DNA of 64,000 nt from Bacillota bacterium (GTDB lineage Bacteria > Bacillota > Negativicutes > Sporomusales > CTSoil-080). This document shows, one piece after another, positions 16,742 through 28,834 of this stretch. The number at the start of each line of letters is the position of its first letter. The stretch's first letter is position 1. Where the stretch lies: the NCBI GenBank assembly GCA_017889625.1, contig JAGGAD010000003.1, forward strand, positions 1 to 64,000, read 5' to 3'. The notes beneath the pieces were generated by a model. The model did no database searches and was not told where the DNA came from. It worked only from the letters and a program-made list of their open reading frames with translations. Made by a program: the position numbers and the translations under genes.

Positions 16742-18118
16742 ATGCGGATGGACTATGGTTTAAAGCTGGAGATGAATCAAAAACTAATAATGACTCCGCA
16801 ACTTAAACAAGCCATAGCAATTTTGCAGCTTTCCTCGCTGGATTTGGCTGAAATGGTGGAGCAGGAATTATTGGAAAACCCAATGTTAGAGTTAGATGAA
16901 GAATCGACTAAAGATAGCTCGGAAGAAGCAGAAACGTTTGATCAATTGCAAGAATATTTTGATTGGGCCGATTACTTCAACGATAGTGCTGATTCTGGAC
17001 AGCTTTCGCAGTCCAAGGATGAGAAAATGTCGGTTTCTTCCTTCTTATCGGCAGCATCGACTTTACAAGAACACCTTGAGTTTCAACTCCATCTTACTAA
17101 TTTAAATGTCCAAGACAGTTTAGTAGGAAAATATCTTATTGGCTGCATTGACGACAACGGATATTTATCAGGTACTGTCGACGATGCTGCTGTAAAGCTG
17201 GGGGTGCGTGAAGAATGTGTTGCTGGGGTTCTAAAAATTATTCAGACTTTTGACCCGCCTGGGGTCGGGGCTAGAGATCTTCGGGAATGTCTGGTGATTC
17301 AGGCGGAACAAAAAGGCATTACAGATGAGTTAGTTCGGAAGATTATCGATGAACATTTGGATCAGGTTGGAATGGGACAATTCAAGGCTATTGCCGATAA
17401 AGTTGGCTGTACACCACTGGATATTCAGGTGGCGGTAGATGTAATCCGATCTTTTGAGCCTAAACCTGGTCGGGGGTATAATGGTGATGCTTCACCCTCA
17501 TATATAATACCGGATGTGACAATTGAACGAGTCAACGGTGAATATGTAATTATTATTAATGATAATAATGTGCCGCATCTGACAATTAATCCATATTATC
17601 GTCATATTGCACGAGATGTGGACAGCGGGGCAAGAAAATTTGTGGAAGGCCGGATTAATGCCGCCGTATGGTTAATTAAAAGCATTGAACAGCGGAGACG
17701 CACTCTATATAATGTAGTAAAGACTATTATAGCCTTGCAACGAGAATACTTTGATTACGGTCCACGGCATTTGAAGCCATTGACCATGAAAGATGTGGCT
17801 GCGGAGATTGGCGTCCATGAATCGACGGTCAGCCGGGCGATTGCAAATAAATATGCAGATACTCCGCACGGGTTAGTGGTGCTCAGAAACTTTTTTACTG
17901 CCGGATTACAGCGAACTGATGGCCACGCCTTATCGGCAACAACGGTTAAGCGTCAAATCAAAGAGTTAGTGATGGCAGAGGATGTTCACCAGCCGTTGAG
18001 CGATCAAACAATTGCTATAATTTTAGAAAAACAGGGAGTAAATGTTTCCCGGAGAACCGTGGCAAAATATCGAGAAGAACAGGAAATTCCGGCATCAAGT
18101 AAACGGCGGCGGTACTAA
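16742..18118 (+). CDS. rpoN: RNA polymerase sigma-54 factor
   Basis: Sigma-54 directs RNA polymerase to -24/-12 promoters and needs AAA+ activators. The 458-residue protein has the Gln/Leu-rich region I (LIMTPQLKQAIAILQLSSLDLA to ELLENPMLEL), an acidic region II, the core-binding and HTH regions, and the RpoN box SRRTVAKYRE at about 436-445. The start codon is ATG after AGAGAGG. In many Firmicutes rpoN lies directly upstream of the cggR-gapA operon, as here, although glycolysis itself is not sigma-54 controlled. Confidence 0.97.
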   Translation: MRMDYGLKLEMNQKLIMTPQLKQAIAILQLSSLDLAEMVEQELLENPMLELDEESTKDSSEEAETFDQLQEYFDWADYFNDSADSGQLSQSKDEKMSVSSFLSAASTLQEHLEFQLHLTNLNVQDSLVGKYLIGCIDDNGYLSGTVDDAAVKLGVREECVAGVLKIIQTFDPPGVGARDLRECLVIQAEQKGITDELVRKIIDEHLDQVGMGQFKAIADKVGCTPLDIQVAVDVIRSFEPKPGRGYNGDASPSYIIPDVTIERVNGEYVIIINDNNVPHLTINPYYRHIARDVDSGARKFVEGRINAAVWLIKSIEQRRRTLYNVVKTIIALQREYFDYGPRHLKPLTMKDVAAEIGVHESTVSRAIANKYADTPHGLVVLRNFFTAGLQRTDGHALSATTVKRQIKELVMAEDVHQPLSDQTIAIILEKQGVNVSRRTVAKYREEQEIPASSKRRRY

Positions 18119-18306
18119 GACGAAAGTTAACGATATTTACTTATGGCTTTATTAAAAATGTAAAATTTCCTTTATTGAGTCCAGCTTTTAAAAAAACTTT
18201 GAAGTTTGCTGGTATAAATTTTTTTGGAAAAATTTAATTATTAGGCAGGAATGGATTAAACAATAACGAATAGCAATAAGGTAACGTAGGTTGTTGTGCA
18301 TCAAGC
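18119..18306. other. Intergenic region, no feature seen
   Basis: AT-rich sequence between rpoN and the CggR repeat region. I see no gene, no clean terminator with a T-run and no -24/-12 sigma-54 promoter in this part. Confidence 0.4.
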
Positions 18307-18510
18307 GGGACATAAATTTAATTTTCTATTGGGACACGATGGGACCCACCGAACGATGCTGATTTGTCGAATCCAGTATACATCGAGTTGGCTAGAGACA
18401 GAGAATGACAACGATAGTATGTTTTACAGGAATACGAGAAAATATTTAAAAATAGGTATATTGTGTCTATAGTGGGACAAAATATGTGTTATTATATGGG
18501 ACAAAATATG
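18307..18510 (+). promoter_or_regulatory. CggR-type operator region with two spaced pairs of GGGAC repeats
   Basis: Five GGGAC motifs occur at 18307, 18331, 18341, 18474 and 18498. The last pair lies in two identical 14-base copies of TGGGACAAAATATG (18473-18486 and 18497-18510), exactly 24 bases apart. The first pair (18307, 18331) has the same 24-base spacing. CggR of Bacillus subtilis binds direct repeats of CGGGAC-N6-TGTC type, so these are strong operator candidates. The proximal pair lies immediately before the cggR ribosome binding site, where binding would block transcription. Confidence 0.7.
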
Positions 18511-18527
18511 ACCTATGGAGAAGACGA

Positions 18528-20580
<2,053 letters not shown>

Positions 20581-20596
20581 AAACTTTAAATATCAA

Positions 20597-20625
20597 AAAA
20601 GGGGTCACTTTATGTGGCCCTTTTT
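20597..20625 (+). terminator. Hairpin between gap and pgk (processing or partial terminator)
   Basis: AAAAGGGG..CAC / GTG.CCCTTTTT folds into a stem with a TTTAT loop and five terminal T. The pgk ribosome binding site begins on the next base. This placement suggests partial termination or an mRNA-stability element that adjusts gap relative to pgk. Confidence 0.6.
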
Positions 20626-20637
20626 GGAGGCATGGAC

Positions 20638-21822
20638 ATGGATAAAAAAATGCTGCGGGACATTGATGTTTCTGGGAAAAAGGTGTTGGTTCGGGTAGAT
20701 TATAATGTGCCTCTTGATAAGAACGGTAAAATAACCGATGATACTCGGATTCGGGCAACCATTCCTACTATTCAATATCTGCTAAAACAAAATGCCGCGG
20801 TTGTTCTGGCTAGCCATTTAGGACGTCCCAAAGGTGCGCCGGCACCAGAATTCACACTGCTTCCGGTAGCCAAGCGCTTAGCGGAACTTTTAGGCCAGAA
20901 AGTAGAGTTTATTGATGAGTGCGTCGGATCAAAAGCACAGGCTAAGGCTGCTGAATTAAAGTGCGGACAGGTACTGTTACTTGAAAATTTGCGGTTCCAT
21001 CCTGAAGAGGAAAAGAATAATGCTGAGTTTGCTGGTAAACTGGCAGGATTGGCTGAAGTTTATGTTAATGATGCCTTTGGCGTATCCCATCGGGCGCATG
21101 CTTCGGTAGAAGGTATAACTAAATATCTACCGGCAGTAGCTGGCTTCTTAATGGAGAAAGAGATAAACTTCTTGGGACAGGCGGTTTCCAATCCGGCTCA
21201 TCCGTATGTTGCAATTATTGGTGGGGCTAAAGTTTCGGATAAGATTGGTGTTATTGGAAATCTTTTAAAAAAGGTTGATACGCTGATTATAGGCGGAGGT
21301 ATGGCTAATACTTTTATTGCGGCACAGGGCTACGCTGTTGGTAAATCATTAGTTGAAGCGGATAAGCTTGATTTGGCCCGTTCGCTTATTGACGATGCCA
21401 AAAAAAGCGGTGTTTCGTTGCTTTTGCCAACAGATGTGGTAGTAGCTGATAAATTTGCCGCCGATGCTCAAGCTAAAGTAGTGGCGATAGATGCTATTCC
21501 GACCGAGTGGATGGCACTTGATATTGGGCCGGCTACTAGCAAGGTTTATGCTGCTGCGCTTGGCGGAGCTAAACTTATCGTGTGGAATGGACCAATGGGT
21601 GTTTTTGAAATGGATGCTTTTGCTAAAGGAACTGAAGCAGTAGCTAATGCCGTAGCTGACGCTTGCGCCGTTAGCGTTGTTGGTGGCGGTGATTCTATTG
21701 CGGCGATTGAAAAAGTCGGAGTTCAGGCTAAAATCAGTCACATTTCCACCGGTGGTGGAGCTTCATTGGAACTTTTAGAAGGCAAAGTATTACCTGGTAT
21801 TGCGGCGATAAATGATAAATAA
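20638..21822 (+). CDS. pgk: Phosphoglycerate kinase
   Basis: Transfers phosphate from 1,3-bisphosphoglycerate to ADP. 394 aa, normal length. N-terminal substrate site [20 protein letters not shown] and HLGRPKG, middle [15 protein letters not shown]-terminal nucleotide-binding [11 protein letters not shown] and [15 protein letters not shown]. The ATG at 20638 has GGAGG seven bases upstream; the ATG two codons earlier is only one base from that site and is less likely. Confidence 0.97.
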   Translation: MDKKMLRDIDVSGKKVLVRVDYNVPLDKNGKITDDTRIRATIPTIQYLLKQNAAVVLASHLGRPKGAPAPEFTLLPVAKRLAELLGQKVEFIDECVGSKAQAKAAELKCGQVLLLENLRFHPEEEKNNAEFAGKLAGLAEVYVNDAFGVSHRAHASVEGITKYLPAVAGFLMEKEINFLGQAVSNPAHPYVAIIGGAKVSDKIGVIGNLLKKVDTLIIGGGMANTFIAAQGYAVGKSLVEADKLDLARSLIDDAKKSGVSLLLPTDVVVADKFAADAQAKVVAIDAIPTEWMALDIGPATSKVYAAALGGAKLIVWNGPMGVFEMDAFAKGTEAVANAVADACAVSVVGGGDSIAAIEKVGVQAKISHISTGGGASLELLEGKVLPGIAAINDK

Positions 21823-21837
21823 TAGGGTGGTGATTTG

Positions 21838-22584
21838 ATGCGTAAACCAATAATAGCAGGTAACTGGAAAATGCATAAAACGGCTGCTCAAGCCGTGGTT
21901 TTTGTTGAAGAATTGAATAGACTTATTGGCAATATAGACAAGGTTGAAGTAGTAGTGTGCCCGCCATTAACGGCATTGTACGCGGTGAGGGATATAGCAA
22001 AAGGTGTAATAAAATATGGCGCACAAAACATGCATTGGGAAGAACAGGGAGCTTTTACTGGTGAAGTATCGCCACTAATGCTTAAAGATGTTGGCGCTAA
22101 ATACGTAATTATCGGTCATTCTGAGCGGCGACAGTATTTTGCTGAAACTGATGCTACCGTGAATAATAAGCTGAAAGCAGCGTTTGCTCATGACATTATT
22201 CCAATAATGTGTGTAGGCGAGACTTTGGCTGAACGAGAAGCTGGCAACACCGAAGCCGTGGTTGAAGGCCAGGTTAAGAAGGGGCTTATTGACTTGACCG
22301 ATGAACAGGTATCGGCAATGGTTATTGCCTATGAGCCAATCTGGGCTATTGGCACTGGACGAACAGCTTCTAGCGATGATGCCAACGCGGTTTGTGCATT
22401 TATTCGCCGGACGGTAACTGAACTATTTGGCTCTGTTGTCGCTAATGCCCTGAGAATTCAATATGGCGGCAGTGTGAAGCCGGATAATATTAGTGAACTG
22501 ATGGCTAAAAGCGATATTGATGGTGCTTTGGTAGGCGGTGCTAGCCTGGAAGCGACTAGCTTCAGCAAGCTAGTAAAATATTAA
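21838..22584 (+). CDS. tpiA: Triosephosphate isomerase
   Basis: Interconverts dihydroxyacetone phosphate and glyceraldehyde-3-phosphate. The 248-residue TIM barrel has NWKMHKT at the N-terminus (Asn/Lys active site), IIGHSERR (His), [11 protein letters not shown] (catalytic Glu and loop 6) and the phosphate-binding YGGSVKPDN. Start ATG with GGGTGGTGA upstream, 15 bases behind pgk. Confidence 0.97.
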   Translation: MRKPIIAGNWKMHKTAAQAVVFVEELNRLIGNIDKVEVVVCPPLTALYAVRDIAKGVIKYGAQNMHWEEQGAFTGEVSPLMLKDVGAKYVIIGHSERRQYFAETDATVNNKLKAAFAHDIIPIMCVGETLAEREAGNTEAVVEGQVKKGLIDLTDEQVSAMVIAYEPIWAIGTGRTASSDDANAVCAFIRRTVTELFGSVVANALRIQYGGSVKPDNISELMAKSDIDGALVGGASLEATSFSKLVKY

Positions 22585-22683
22585 GACAATTACTATGCGA
22601 AAAACTGGTCTTATATTCAGTTGTGACTAAACAGAAGAAAAATGGGGATTGATGTTACATGGAGCCCAAGAAGGAGGGGTAGC

Positions 22684-24222
22684 GTGAACAAATTAAAGAG
22701 CCCAGTTGCATTATTAGTCTTAGATGGCTGGGGACTGGGGACGCCTGGTGATCCTAGTGACGCTATCGCCAAAGCGAATCCGCCGCATATGAAGTTGTTG
22801 GCTGAGTTATATCCATCAGCGAAGATTAAGTGCTCGGGGGAAGCGGTTGGCTTGCCGGAAGGGCAGATGGGAAATTCAGAAGTGGGACATCTTAATATCG
22901 GTGCCGGGCGTGTGGTTTATCAAGAGCTAACTCGGATCAGTAAATCGATCAAAGATGGAGAGTTTTTTAACAACCCGGTTTTAACAGATGTTTTGGGGAA
23001 AGTAAAAAAAAATGGCTCGGCCCTGCATCTTATGGGGCTGGTATCAGATGGTGGGGTACATAGTCATTTAGATCATCTCTATGGCTTATTGGAATTGGCA
23101 AAACAAAGCGGCGTGGAGCAGGTTTATATTCATGCGTTTACTGATGGCAGAGATGTTTCGCCAACCAGCGCGTTGACGTTTATTAACGCCGTAGAAAAGA
23201 AAATTGTTGAAATCGGTGTTGGTCGCATTGCCAGTGTTTCCGGGCGCTACTATGCGATGGATCGGGATAAACGCTGGGATAGGCTGGAGAAGGCTTATGC
23301 TGCGTTGGTATATCGCGAAGGCGAACATGCCGCTAACGCGCGGTCGGCAGTTGAAAGAGCATATACCAGAGATGAAACTGACGAATTTATCCTGCCTACA
23401 TTGGTGGATGAATGCGGCGAATGTGGCATTAAGGCTGGTGACGGTGTTATCTTTTTCAACTTTCGTCCTGACCGGGCCCGTCAACTTACCCAGGCGTTGG
23501 TTAATCGTGATTTTACCGGCTTTAATAGGCGGCATGGCTTTTTGGAACTGAATTTTGTCTGTATGACTAAATATGATGAGAGTTTAGATGTACCGGTGGC
23601 GTTCAAACCCCAGGAAATCCGTAACACTCTGGGGGGGACCTTCAGTAGTGCTGGTTTAACCCAACTTAGAATTGCCGAGACTGAAAAATATGCTCACGTT
23701 ACATACTTCTTTAATGGCGGTGATGAACACCCGCTAAAAGGTGAAGAACGCATCCTTGTACCATCACCCCAAGTAGCAACGTATGACCTTGAGCCCGAGA
23801 TGAGTGCTCGTCCTGTAGCTGATAAGCTTATTGAAGCGATTAAGTCCGGTAAATTTGATTTAGTTGTAGTAAACTTTGCTAATGGCGATATGGTCGGCCA
23901 TACTGGTCATTTGGATGCGGCTATTAAGGCAATCAATGTAGTTGACGAGTGCGTGGGCCGAGTGGTAGCGGCCATGCGTGAACGGGGAGGCATTACGCTA
24001 ATTACTGCTGACCATGGTAACGCGGAGAAAATGATTGATCCTGAAACTGGTGCGCCGTTTACCGCTCATACTGTAAATAATGTACCTTTCATTTTAGTGT
24101 CCGAGGAATATCGTGACAGTAAACTTAGAGATGGTATTTTAGCCGATATTGCGCCGACGGTACTTAAAGTTGCGGGATTAGAGCAACCTAAAGAAATGAC
24201 AGGAAAGAGTTTGATAATTTAA
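22684..24222 (+). CDS. gpmI: 2,3-bisphosphoglycerate-independent phosphoglycerate mutase
   Basis: Mn-dependent enzyme that interconverts 3- and 2-phosphoglycerate. 512 aa, alkaline-phosphatase superfamily. LLVLDGWG carries the metal-binding Asp, GQMGNSEVGHLNIGAGR has the Ser that is phosphorylated (about Ser64), and the C-terminal part has NFANGDMVGHTGH and TADHGNAEKM. The GTG start follows AAGGAGGGG; an ATG frame extension upstream lacks a ribosome binding site. 99 bases separate it from tpiA, so it may still be in the operon. Confidence 0.97.
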   Translation: MNKLKSPVALLVLDGWGLGTPGDPSDAIAKANPPHMKLLAELYPSAKIKCSGEAVGLPEGQMGNSEVGHLNIGAGRVVYQELTRISKSIKDGEFFNNPVLTDVLGKVKKNGSALHLMGLVSDGGVHSHLDHLYGLLELAKQSGVEQVYIHAFTDGRDVSPTSALTFINAVEKKIVEIGVGRIASVSGRYYAMDRDKRWDRLEKAYAALVYREGEHAANARSAVERAYTRDETDEFILPTLVDECGECGIKAGDGVIFFNFRPDRARQLTQALVNRDFTGFNRRHGFLELNFVCMTKYDESLDVPVAFKPQEIRNTLGGTFSSAGLTQLRIAETEKYAHVTYFFNGGDEHPLKGEERILVPSPQVATYDLEPEMSARPVADKLIEAIKSGKFDLVVVNFANGDMVGHTGHLDAAIKAINVVDECVGRVVAAMRERGGITLITADHGNAEKMIDPETGAPFTAHTVNNVPFILVSEEYRDSKLRDGILADIAPTVLKVAGLEQPKEMTGKSLII

Positions 24223-24231
24223 GGAGGCTAA

Positions 24232-25518
<1,287 letters not shown>

Positions 25519-25560
25519 AAAAATGGTCTGTCGCATTAGTGCGACAGACCATTTTTTTAT
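25519..25560. terminator. Strong terminator at the end of the glycolytic operon
   Basis: AAAAAATGGTCTGTCGCA / TGCGACAGACCATTTTTT stem with a TTAG loop. Runs of A on one side and T on the other make it bidirectional. It also ends the - strand radical SAM/peptide unit that converges on eno. Confidence 0.93.
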
Positions 25561-25561
25561 T

Positions 25562-25696
25562 TTAGTACTCTATGGGCAGGTAGGTGTTTGGACCGGATGG
25601 AAAACCTTGTGATGAGTGGCGGCACCATTGTTGTCGGTAGGCCGGGGACAGGTAATATGGTGGGCAAAAGGGCAGACATGGGGGCGGTTTTATCAT
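25562..25696 (-). CDS. Candidate modified-peptide precursor: 44-residue Pro/Cys/Tyr-rich peptide
   Basis: A small frame whose ATG comes directly after the TAG of the radical SAM gene (TAG-ATG, zero spacing), with GGAAG about 15 bases upstream, so it should be translationally coupled. The 44 residues include PPPCLPFCPPYYLSP, a second part with Trp24 and Cys25, and a C-terminal GPNTYLPIEY. Composition is striking: ten Pro, three Cys, five Tyr and one Trp, with hardly any acidic residues. Peptide genes next to SPASM enzymes are often their substrates, so this is a candidate RiPP precursor. It could still be a fortuitous frame; there is no classical leader and no double-Gly site. Confidence 0.5.
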   Translation of the reverse strand: MIKPPPCLPFCPPYYLSPAYRQQWCRHSSQGFPSGPNTYLPIEY

Positions 25697-26992
25697 CTAT
25701 TTCTGGGTGCTTCCACTAGGGATGATTGAATTTACTATTGTTTCGCATAAAGTTCCATCTTTCCATTCTCCGGTATAGGGATTGTAAGAGCATTCGGAGG
25801 AACAGGCCAGCCAGCGCTTTTTAGTGTCGGAGCCTTGGGCTAACGGGCGGCAGTCGGTGCAGGCATAACGGTACTCACAGTGTTGGCACTTTTCAATTTT
25901 GTCTTTGGTAGTGTGCCAGCAGTCAGAAAGCAACGGTCCATTAAGTACTTCAGCAAGCGGGGTTTGTAAGATATTGCCGCAAATTTCACTGCGGGCAAAA
26001 ATACATGGAATGACATCGCCGCTAGCAGTAATGGCAATTTTTCCGCTTAGACAGCTATGTTGGCACTGGGCTTTGGCAAAGCTTATCGGATCGGTATAAA
26101 ATGGCGGTTTAATAGGCTGTTTAGCATAGGCGGTAGGCAATAAGGCATCATCTTCGCCGCGACCGGTAGGCCGGACAACGTCAGGGGGGGTTACTTCAAC
26201 ACCAAGGTTGGCGCATAATTTCATGATATGCTCAACTTCATATTCATTGGGTTTCATAATAATGGAGGCAATGCGCAGCGGGATACCGGATGCTAGCAAT
26301 TTGTTTATGGCGGTAAAGGTTTTGGTAAAGCTGCCTTCATTCAAGGTTATGGAGTCGTGTACAGCGGCGTTATCCGCGTAAATGGTTGTGGCAATATTTA
26401 CATTATAGTGTTTAAAGAAAGTGATATCATCATCATTAATTAGGGTTGCATTGGTAAAAATTTCAATAAAGTCGTATTTTTCATGATAGGCTTTTTCAAT
26501 TAATTCGCGCCAGCCTCGATAAAGAAGGGGTTCGCCGCCAATTAATTGGATGGCGCTTGCACCAGCTGTGCGAGCTTCGGTAATCAATTCAAGCCACCGT
26601 TTGTGATCGACGAGATCTGAACAAGACGTTGGTCCGCTAGTAGCGTAACAGTGAAGACACTGATTATTACATGAACTAGTCAGCTCCAACCAAATAAATT
26701 CAAGCTTTGGTGGATTGACAGGTGGAGTGGCCTCTTTTTTAGTGGGGCTGGGTTGATTAATAAAAAACGAGCCTAACCCCATTTCGGTAAGTCGATGCAA
26801 GAAATCTAAAAAAATTTGATCCTGTGGGGATTTAAAATCTAGAAGTTCTTCTAAGGCTTTAGCTCGGCAGGCGGTAAGGAGTCCTAAAGCCCCCTGATTA
26901 ATTGAGTGAACTTTTCCGGTTTGCAGGTTGTAGATGGCTCCGCGCTTCGCCCCTTCAACCAGCTTGCAGTAGTTTTGCAGCCGGTAATACAA
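25697..26992 (-). CDS. Radical SAM/SPASM peptide-modifying enzyme
   Basis: A 431-residue radical SAM protein. An N-terminal PqqD/RRE-like segment (about 1-80, IYNLQTGKVHSINQGALGLL) resembles the start of the SCIFF maturase and could bind a leader peptide. The core has C108-x3-C112-x2-C115 (CNNQCLHCY) and IQLIGGEPLLYRG for SAM binding. The C-terminal SPASM region has a Cys-rich set: CQHSCLSGKIAITASGDVIPC, CQHCEYRYACTDC, and a last CSSEC. The start is TTG after GGGGAGGG; no better in-frame start is seen. It runs opposite to the glycolytic genes and its end is fused to the small peptide frame. The exact reaction is unknown; thioether or C-C/C-O crosslinking would fit the fold. Confidence 0.88.
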   Translation of the reverse strand: MYYRLQNYCKLVEGAKRGAIYNLQTGKVHSINQGALGLLTACRAKALEELLDFKSPQDQIFLDFLHRLTEMGLGSFFINQPSPTKKEATPPVNPPKLEFIWLELTSSCNNQCLHCYATSGPTSCSDLVDHKRWLELITEARTAGASAIQLIGGEPLLYRGWRELIEKAYHEKYDFIEIFTNATLINDDDITFFKHYNVNIATTIYADNAAVHDSITLNEGSFTKTFTAINKLLASGIPLRIASIIMKPNEYEVEHIMKLCANLGVEVTPPDVVRPTGRGEDDALLPTAYAKQPIKPPFYTDPISFAKAQCQHSCLSGKIAITASGDVIPCIFARSEICGNILQTPLAEVLNGPLLSDCWHTTKDKIEKCQHCEYRYACTDCRPLAQGSDTKKRWLACSSECSYNPYTGEWKDGTLCETIVNSIIPSGSTQK

Positions 26993-27156
26993 TGTCAGCC
27001 CTCCCCTTATATTTTGCTACATAATATGCTTTAAAAAGGCAGTGGGTGCATTAATTGGTTAAAGTAAGGTGGGGAAGAATGATTGCTTTGCGGAGAATTA
27101 ATGTCAAGGATATTAAAATATCTCAAAACATGCCCTGAAAAAGACATATTATTATG
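26993..27156. other. Intergenic region between the radical SAM gene and tRNA-Gly
   Basis: On the - strand there is a TTGACA with a weak -10 (AATCAT) that could drive the radical SAM gene. On the + strand a 19-codon frame at 27079-27138 has a good ribosome binding site (AAGGTGGGGA); it encodes MIALRRINVKDIKISQNMP and then stops. It may be the broken start of a lost gene. Nothing else was recognised. Confidence 0.4.
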
Positions 27157-27185
27157 TTGACAGTTAATGATAAATGCTATATAGT
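27157..27185 (+). promoter_or_regulatory. Strong promoter of tRNA-Gly
   Basis: Perfect TTGACA (27157-27162), 17-base spacer, TATAGT (27180-27185), 32 bases before the mature tRNA. A textbook stable-RNA promoter. Confidence 0.85.
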
Positions 27186-27217
27186 TAATACATCGTGGTT
27201 TTACAGGTAGTACTTAT

Positions 27218-27292
27218 GCGGAAATAGCTCAGTGGTAGAGCATCGCCTTGCCAAGGCGAGGGTCGCGAGTTCGAATCTCGTTTTCCGCTCCA
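27218..27292 (+). tRNA. tRNA-Gly (GCC anticodon)
   Basis: Full cloverleaf: acceptor GCGGAAA / TTTCCGC followed by T and an encoded CCA; D-arm GCTCAGTGGTAGAGC; anticodon stem TCGCC / GGCGA with loop TTGCCAA, anticodon GCC; T-arm with GTTCGAATC. 75 bases including CCA. Own promoter and terminator. Confidence 0.97.
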
Positions 27293-27302
27293 TAGTTGAG
27301 AT

Positions 27303-27340
27303 AAAACCCCCGGCAGAAGGAGCTTCGCGGGGGGTTTTTG
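27303..27340 (+). terminator. Terminator after tRNA-Gly
   Basis: AAAACCCCCG / CGGGGGGTTTTT stem around a GCAGAAGGAGCTTCG-like loop, followed by T. Closes the tRNA unit. Confidence 0.88.
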
Positions 27341-27477
27341 GTTGTCTCTTGTTTTTGTAATTTATTTATGGTATTATTTAATTCGCGGTATATTCGGGGA
27401 AACCTGAACGTTTGTTCCAATATTGGTAATACTAGTAATAGCGGAACAGGATAATTTAATAAGGGGGATTTCCATAG

Positions 27478-28767
27478 ATGAAGGTTACAGCAGAAAAATT
27501 AGATGCTCATAAAACGGTGTTGGAGCTAGAAATTCCGCAGCCAGAAGTGGCAAAAGCGATCGATAAGGCTTACCAACGACTGGCTGGTAAAGTTAATATA
27601 CCTGGGTTCCGTAAAGGCAAAGTGCCTCGTAAAGTGCTGGAAATGCGTCTTGGCAAGGCGGCGCTGTTAGACGAAGCTTTTGATATTATTGCTCCGGATG
27701 CTTATATTGAAGCGCTGAAAGAACAGAATATTGAGCCTGTTGCTAGACCTGAGCTTGAAGTTGTAAAATTGGAAGAAGGTCAACCGCTGGTATTTAAAGC
27801 TACCGTCATCGCGAAGCCGGAGATTACCATTGGCGAATACAAAGGACTTAAAGTAGAAAAACCGTCAACCGAAGTTGATGCGACCGATATTGAAAAACAG
27901 TTGGACAATCTGCGTAATCGTCACGCTAAAATGGTAGTTGCCGAAAACGCGGTTATCGATAAGGGCGATTTTGCCGTTATTGACTTTGAAGGTTTTATGG
28001 ATGGTGAAGCCTTTAAAGGTGGCGAAGGTAAGGGGTATCCGCTAGAGATTGGTGCTGGTGCGTTTATTCCTGGCTTTGAAGATCAGCTTATTGGACATAA
28101 AGCTGGCGATGAAGTTGATGTTAACGTAACTTTCCCAGCCGAGTACCAGGCGAAAGATTTGGCTGGTAAAGAAGCATTGTTCAAAGTTAAAGTTACCGAT
28201 GTTAAACGTAAGGAAATACCAGAACTGGATGATGATTTTGTAAAAGAAATCGGTGAATTCAATACTGTAGAGGAATTACGGGCTGATGTAGCGAATAACT
28301 TGAAAAAAGATGCCGAAGAAAAGGCTAAACAAAAAATTCGTTCCAGCGCTGTTCAAGCTGCTGTAGACAATGCTTCAGTAGATATTCCGGAAGTAATGGT
28401 TGAAGAACACATTGACAATCGACTACGAGACCTGGATATTCGCCTGCAGAACAGTGGCATGAACTTAGAAAAATATCTGGAGTTTACTAAGGAGACTATT
28501 GAATCTATTCGGAATAGCTACCGTGAGTCGGCGATTAACAGTATAAAAACTGAATTGCTGTTGGATGCTGTTGCCAAAGCTGAGGGTATTGAAGTAAGTG
28601 CTGAAGACTTAGATGCTGAAATAGCAATGATGGCTGCAGCATATCAAGCTCCAGTAGAAGACGTGAAACGCATCATTATTCAAGAAGGCCGGGTAGAAAC
28701 TTTGAGCAGATCAATTTTGCGCAAAAAAGCGGCTGAGCTTATTATTAATGCGGTAGTAGCGGAATAA
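27478..28767 (+). CDS. tig: Trigger factor
   Basis: Ribosome-associated chaperone and peptidyl-prolyl isomerase. 429 aa. The N-terminal ribosome-binding signature GFRKGKVPRKV lies near 43-53. The middle FKBP-type PPIase domain (about 160-245) includes DFAVIDFEGFMDGEAFKGG and GFEDQLIGHKAGD. The C-terminal helical arms complete the cradle. ATG start after AAGGGGG. The gene order tig-clpP-clpX is classical and pairs folding with degradation. Confidence 0.97.
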   Translation: MKVTAEKLDAHKTVLELEIPQPEVAKAIDKAYQRLAGKVNIPGFRKGKVPRKVLEMRLGKAALLDEAFDIIAPDAYIEALKEQNIEPVARPELEVVKLEEGQPLVFKATVIAKPEITIGEYKGLKVEKPSTEVDATDIEKQLDNLRNRHAKMVVAENAVIDKGDFAVIDFEGFMDGEAFKGGEGKGYPLEIGAGAFIPGFEDQLIGHKAGDEVDVNVTFPAEYQAKDLAGKEALFKVKVTDVKRKEIPELDDDFVKEIGEFNTVEELRADVANNLKKDAEEKAKQKIRSSAVQAAVDNASVDIPEVMVEEHIDNRLRDLDIRLQNSGMNLEKYLEFTKETIESIRNSYRESAINSIKTELLLDAVAKAEGIEVSAEDLDAEIAMMAAAYQAPVEDVKRIIIQEGRVETLSRSILRKKAAELIINAVVAE

Positions 28768-28834
28768 CAATAGTCTGCTGTAATAGAATAGTATAAAGTA
28801 TAATATTAATGCTGAGGGACCGAGGTGTTTGAAA

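Noticed and set aside
27229-27420. A 63-codon - strand frame across tRNA-Gly that ends in a phrase like RTRDPRLGKAMLYH
   Set aside because: This is the well-known false protein made by translating the reverse complement of a tRNA gene; the tRNA cloverleaf is complete.
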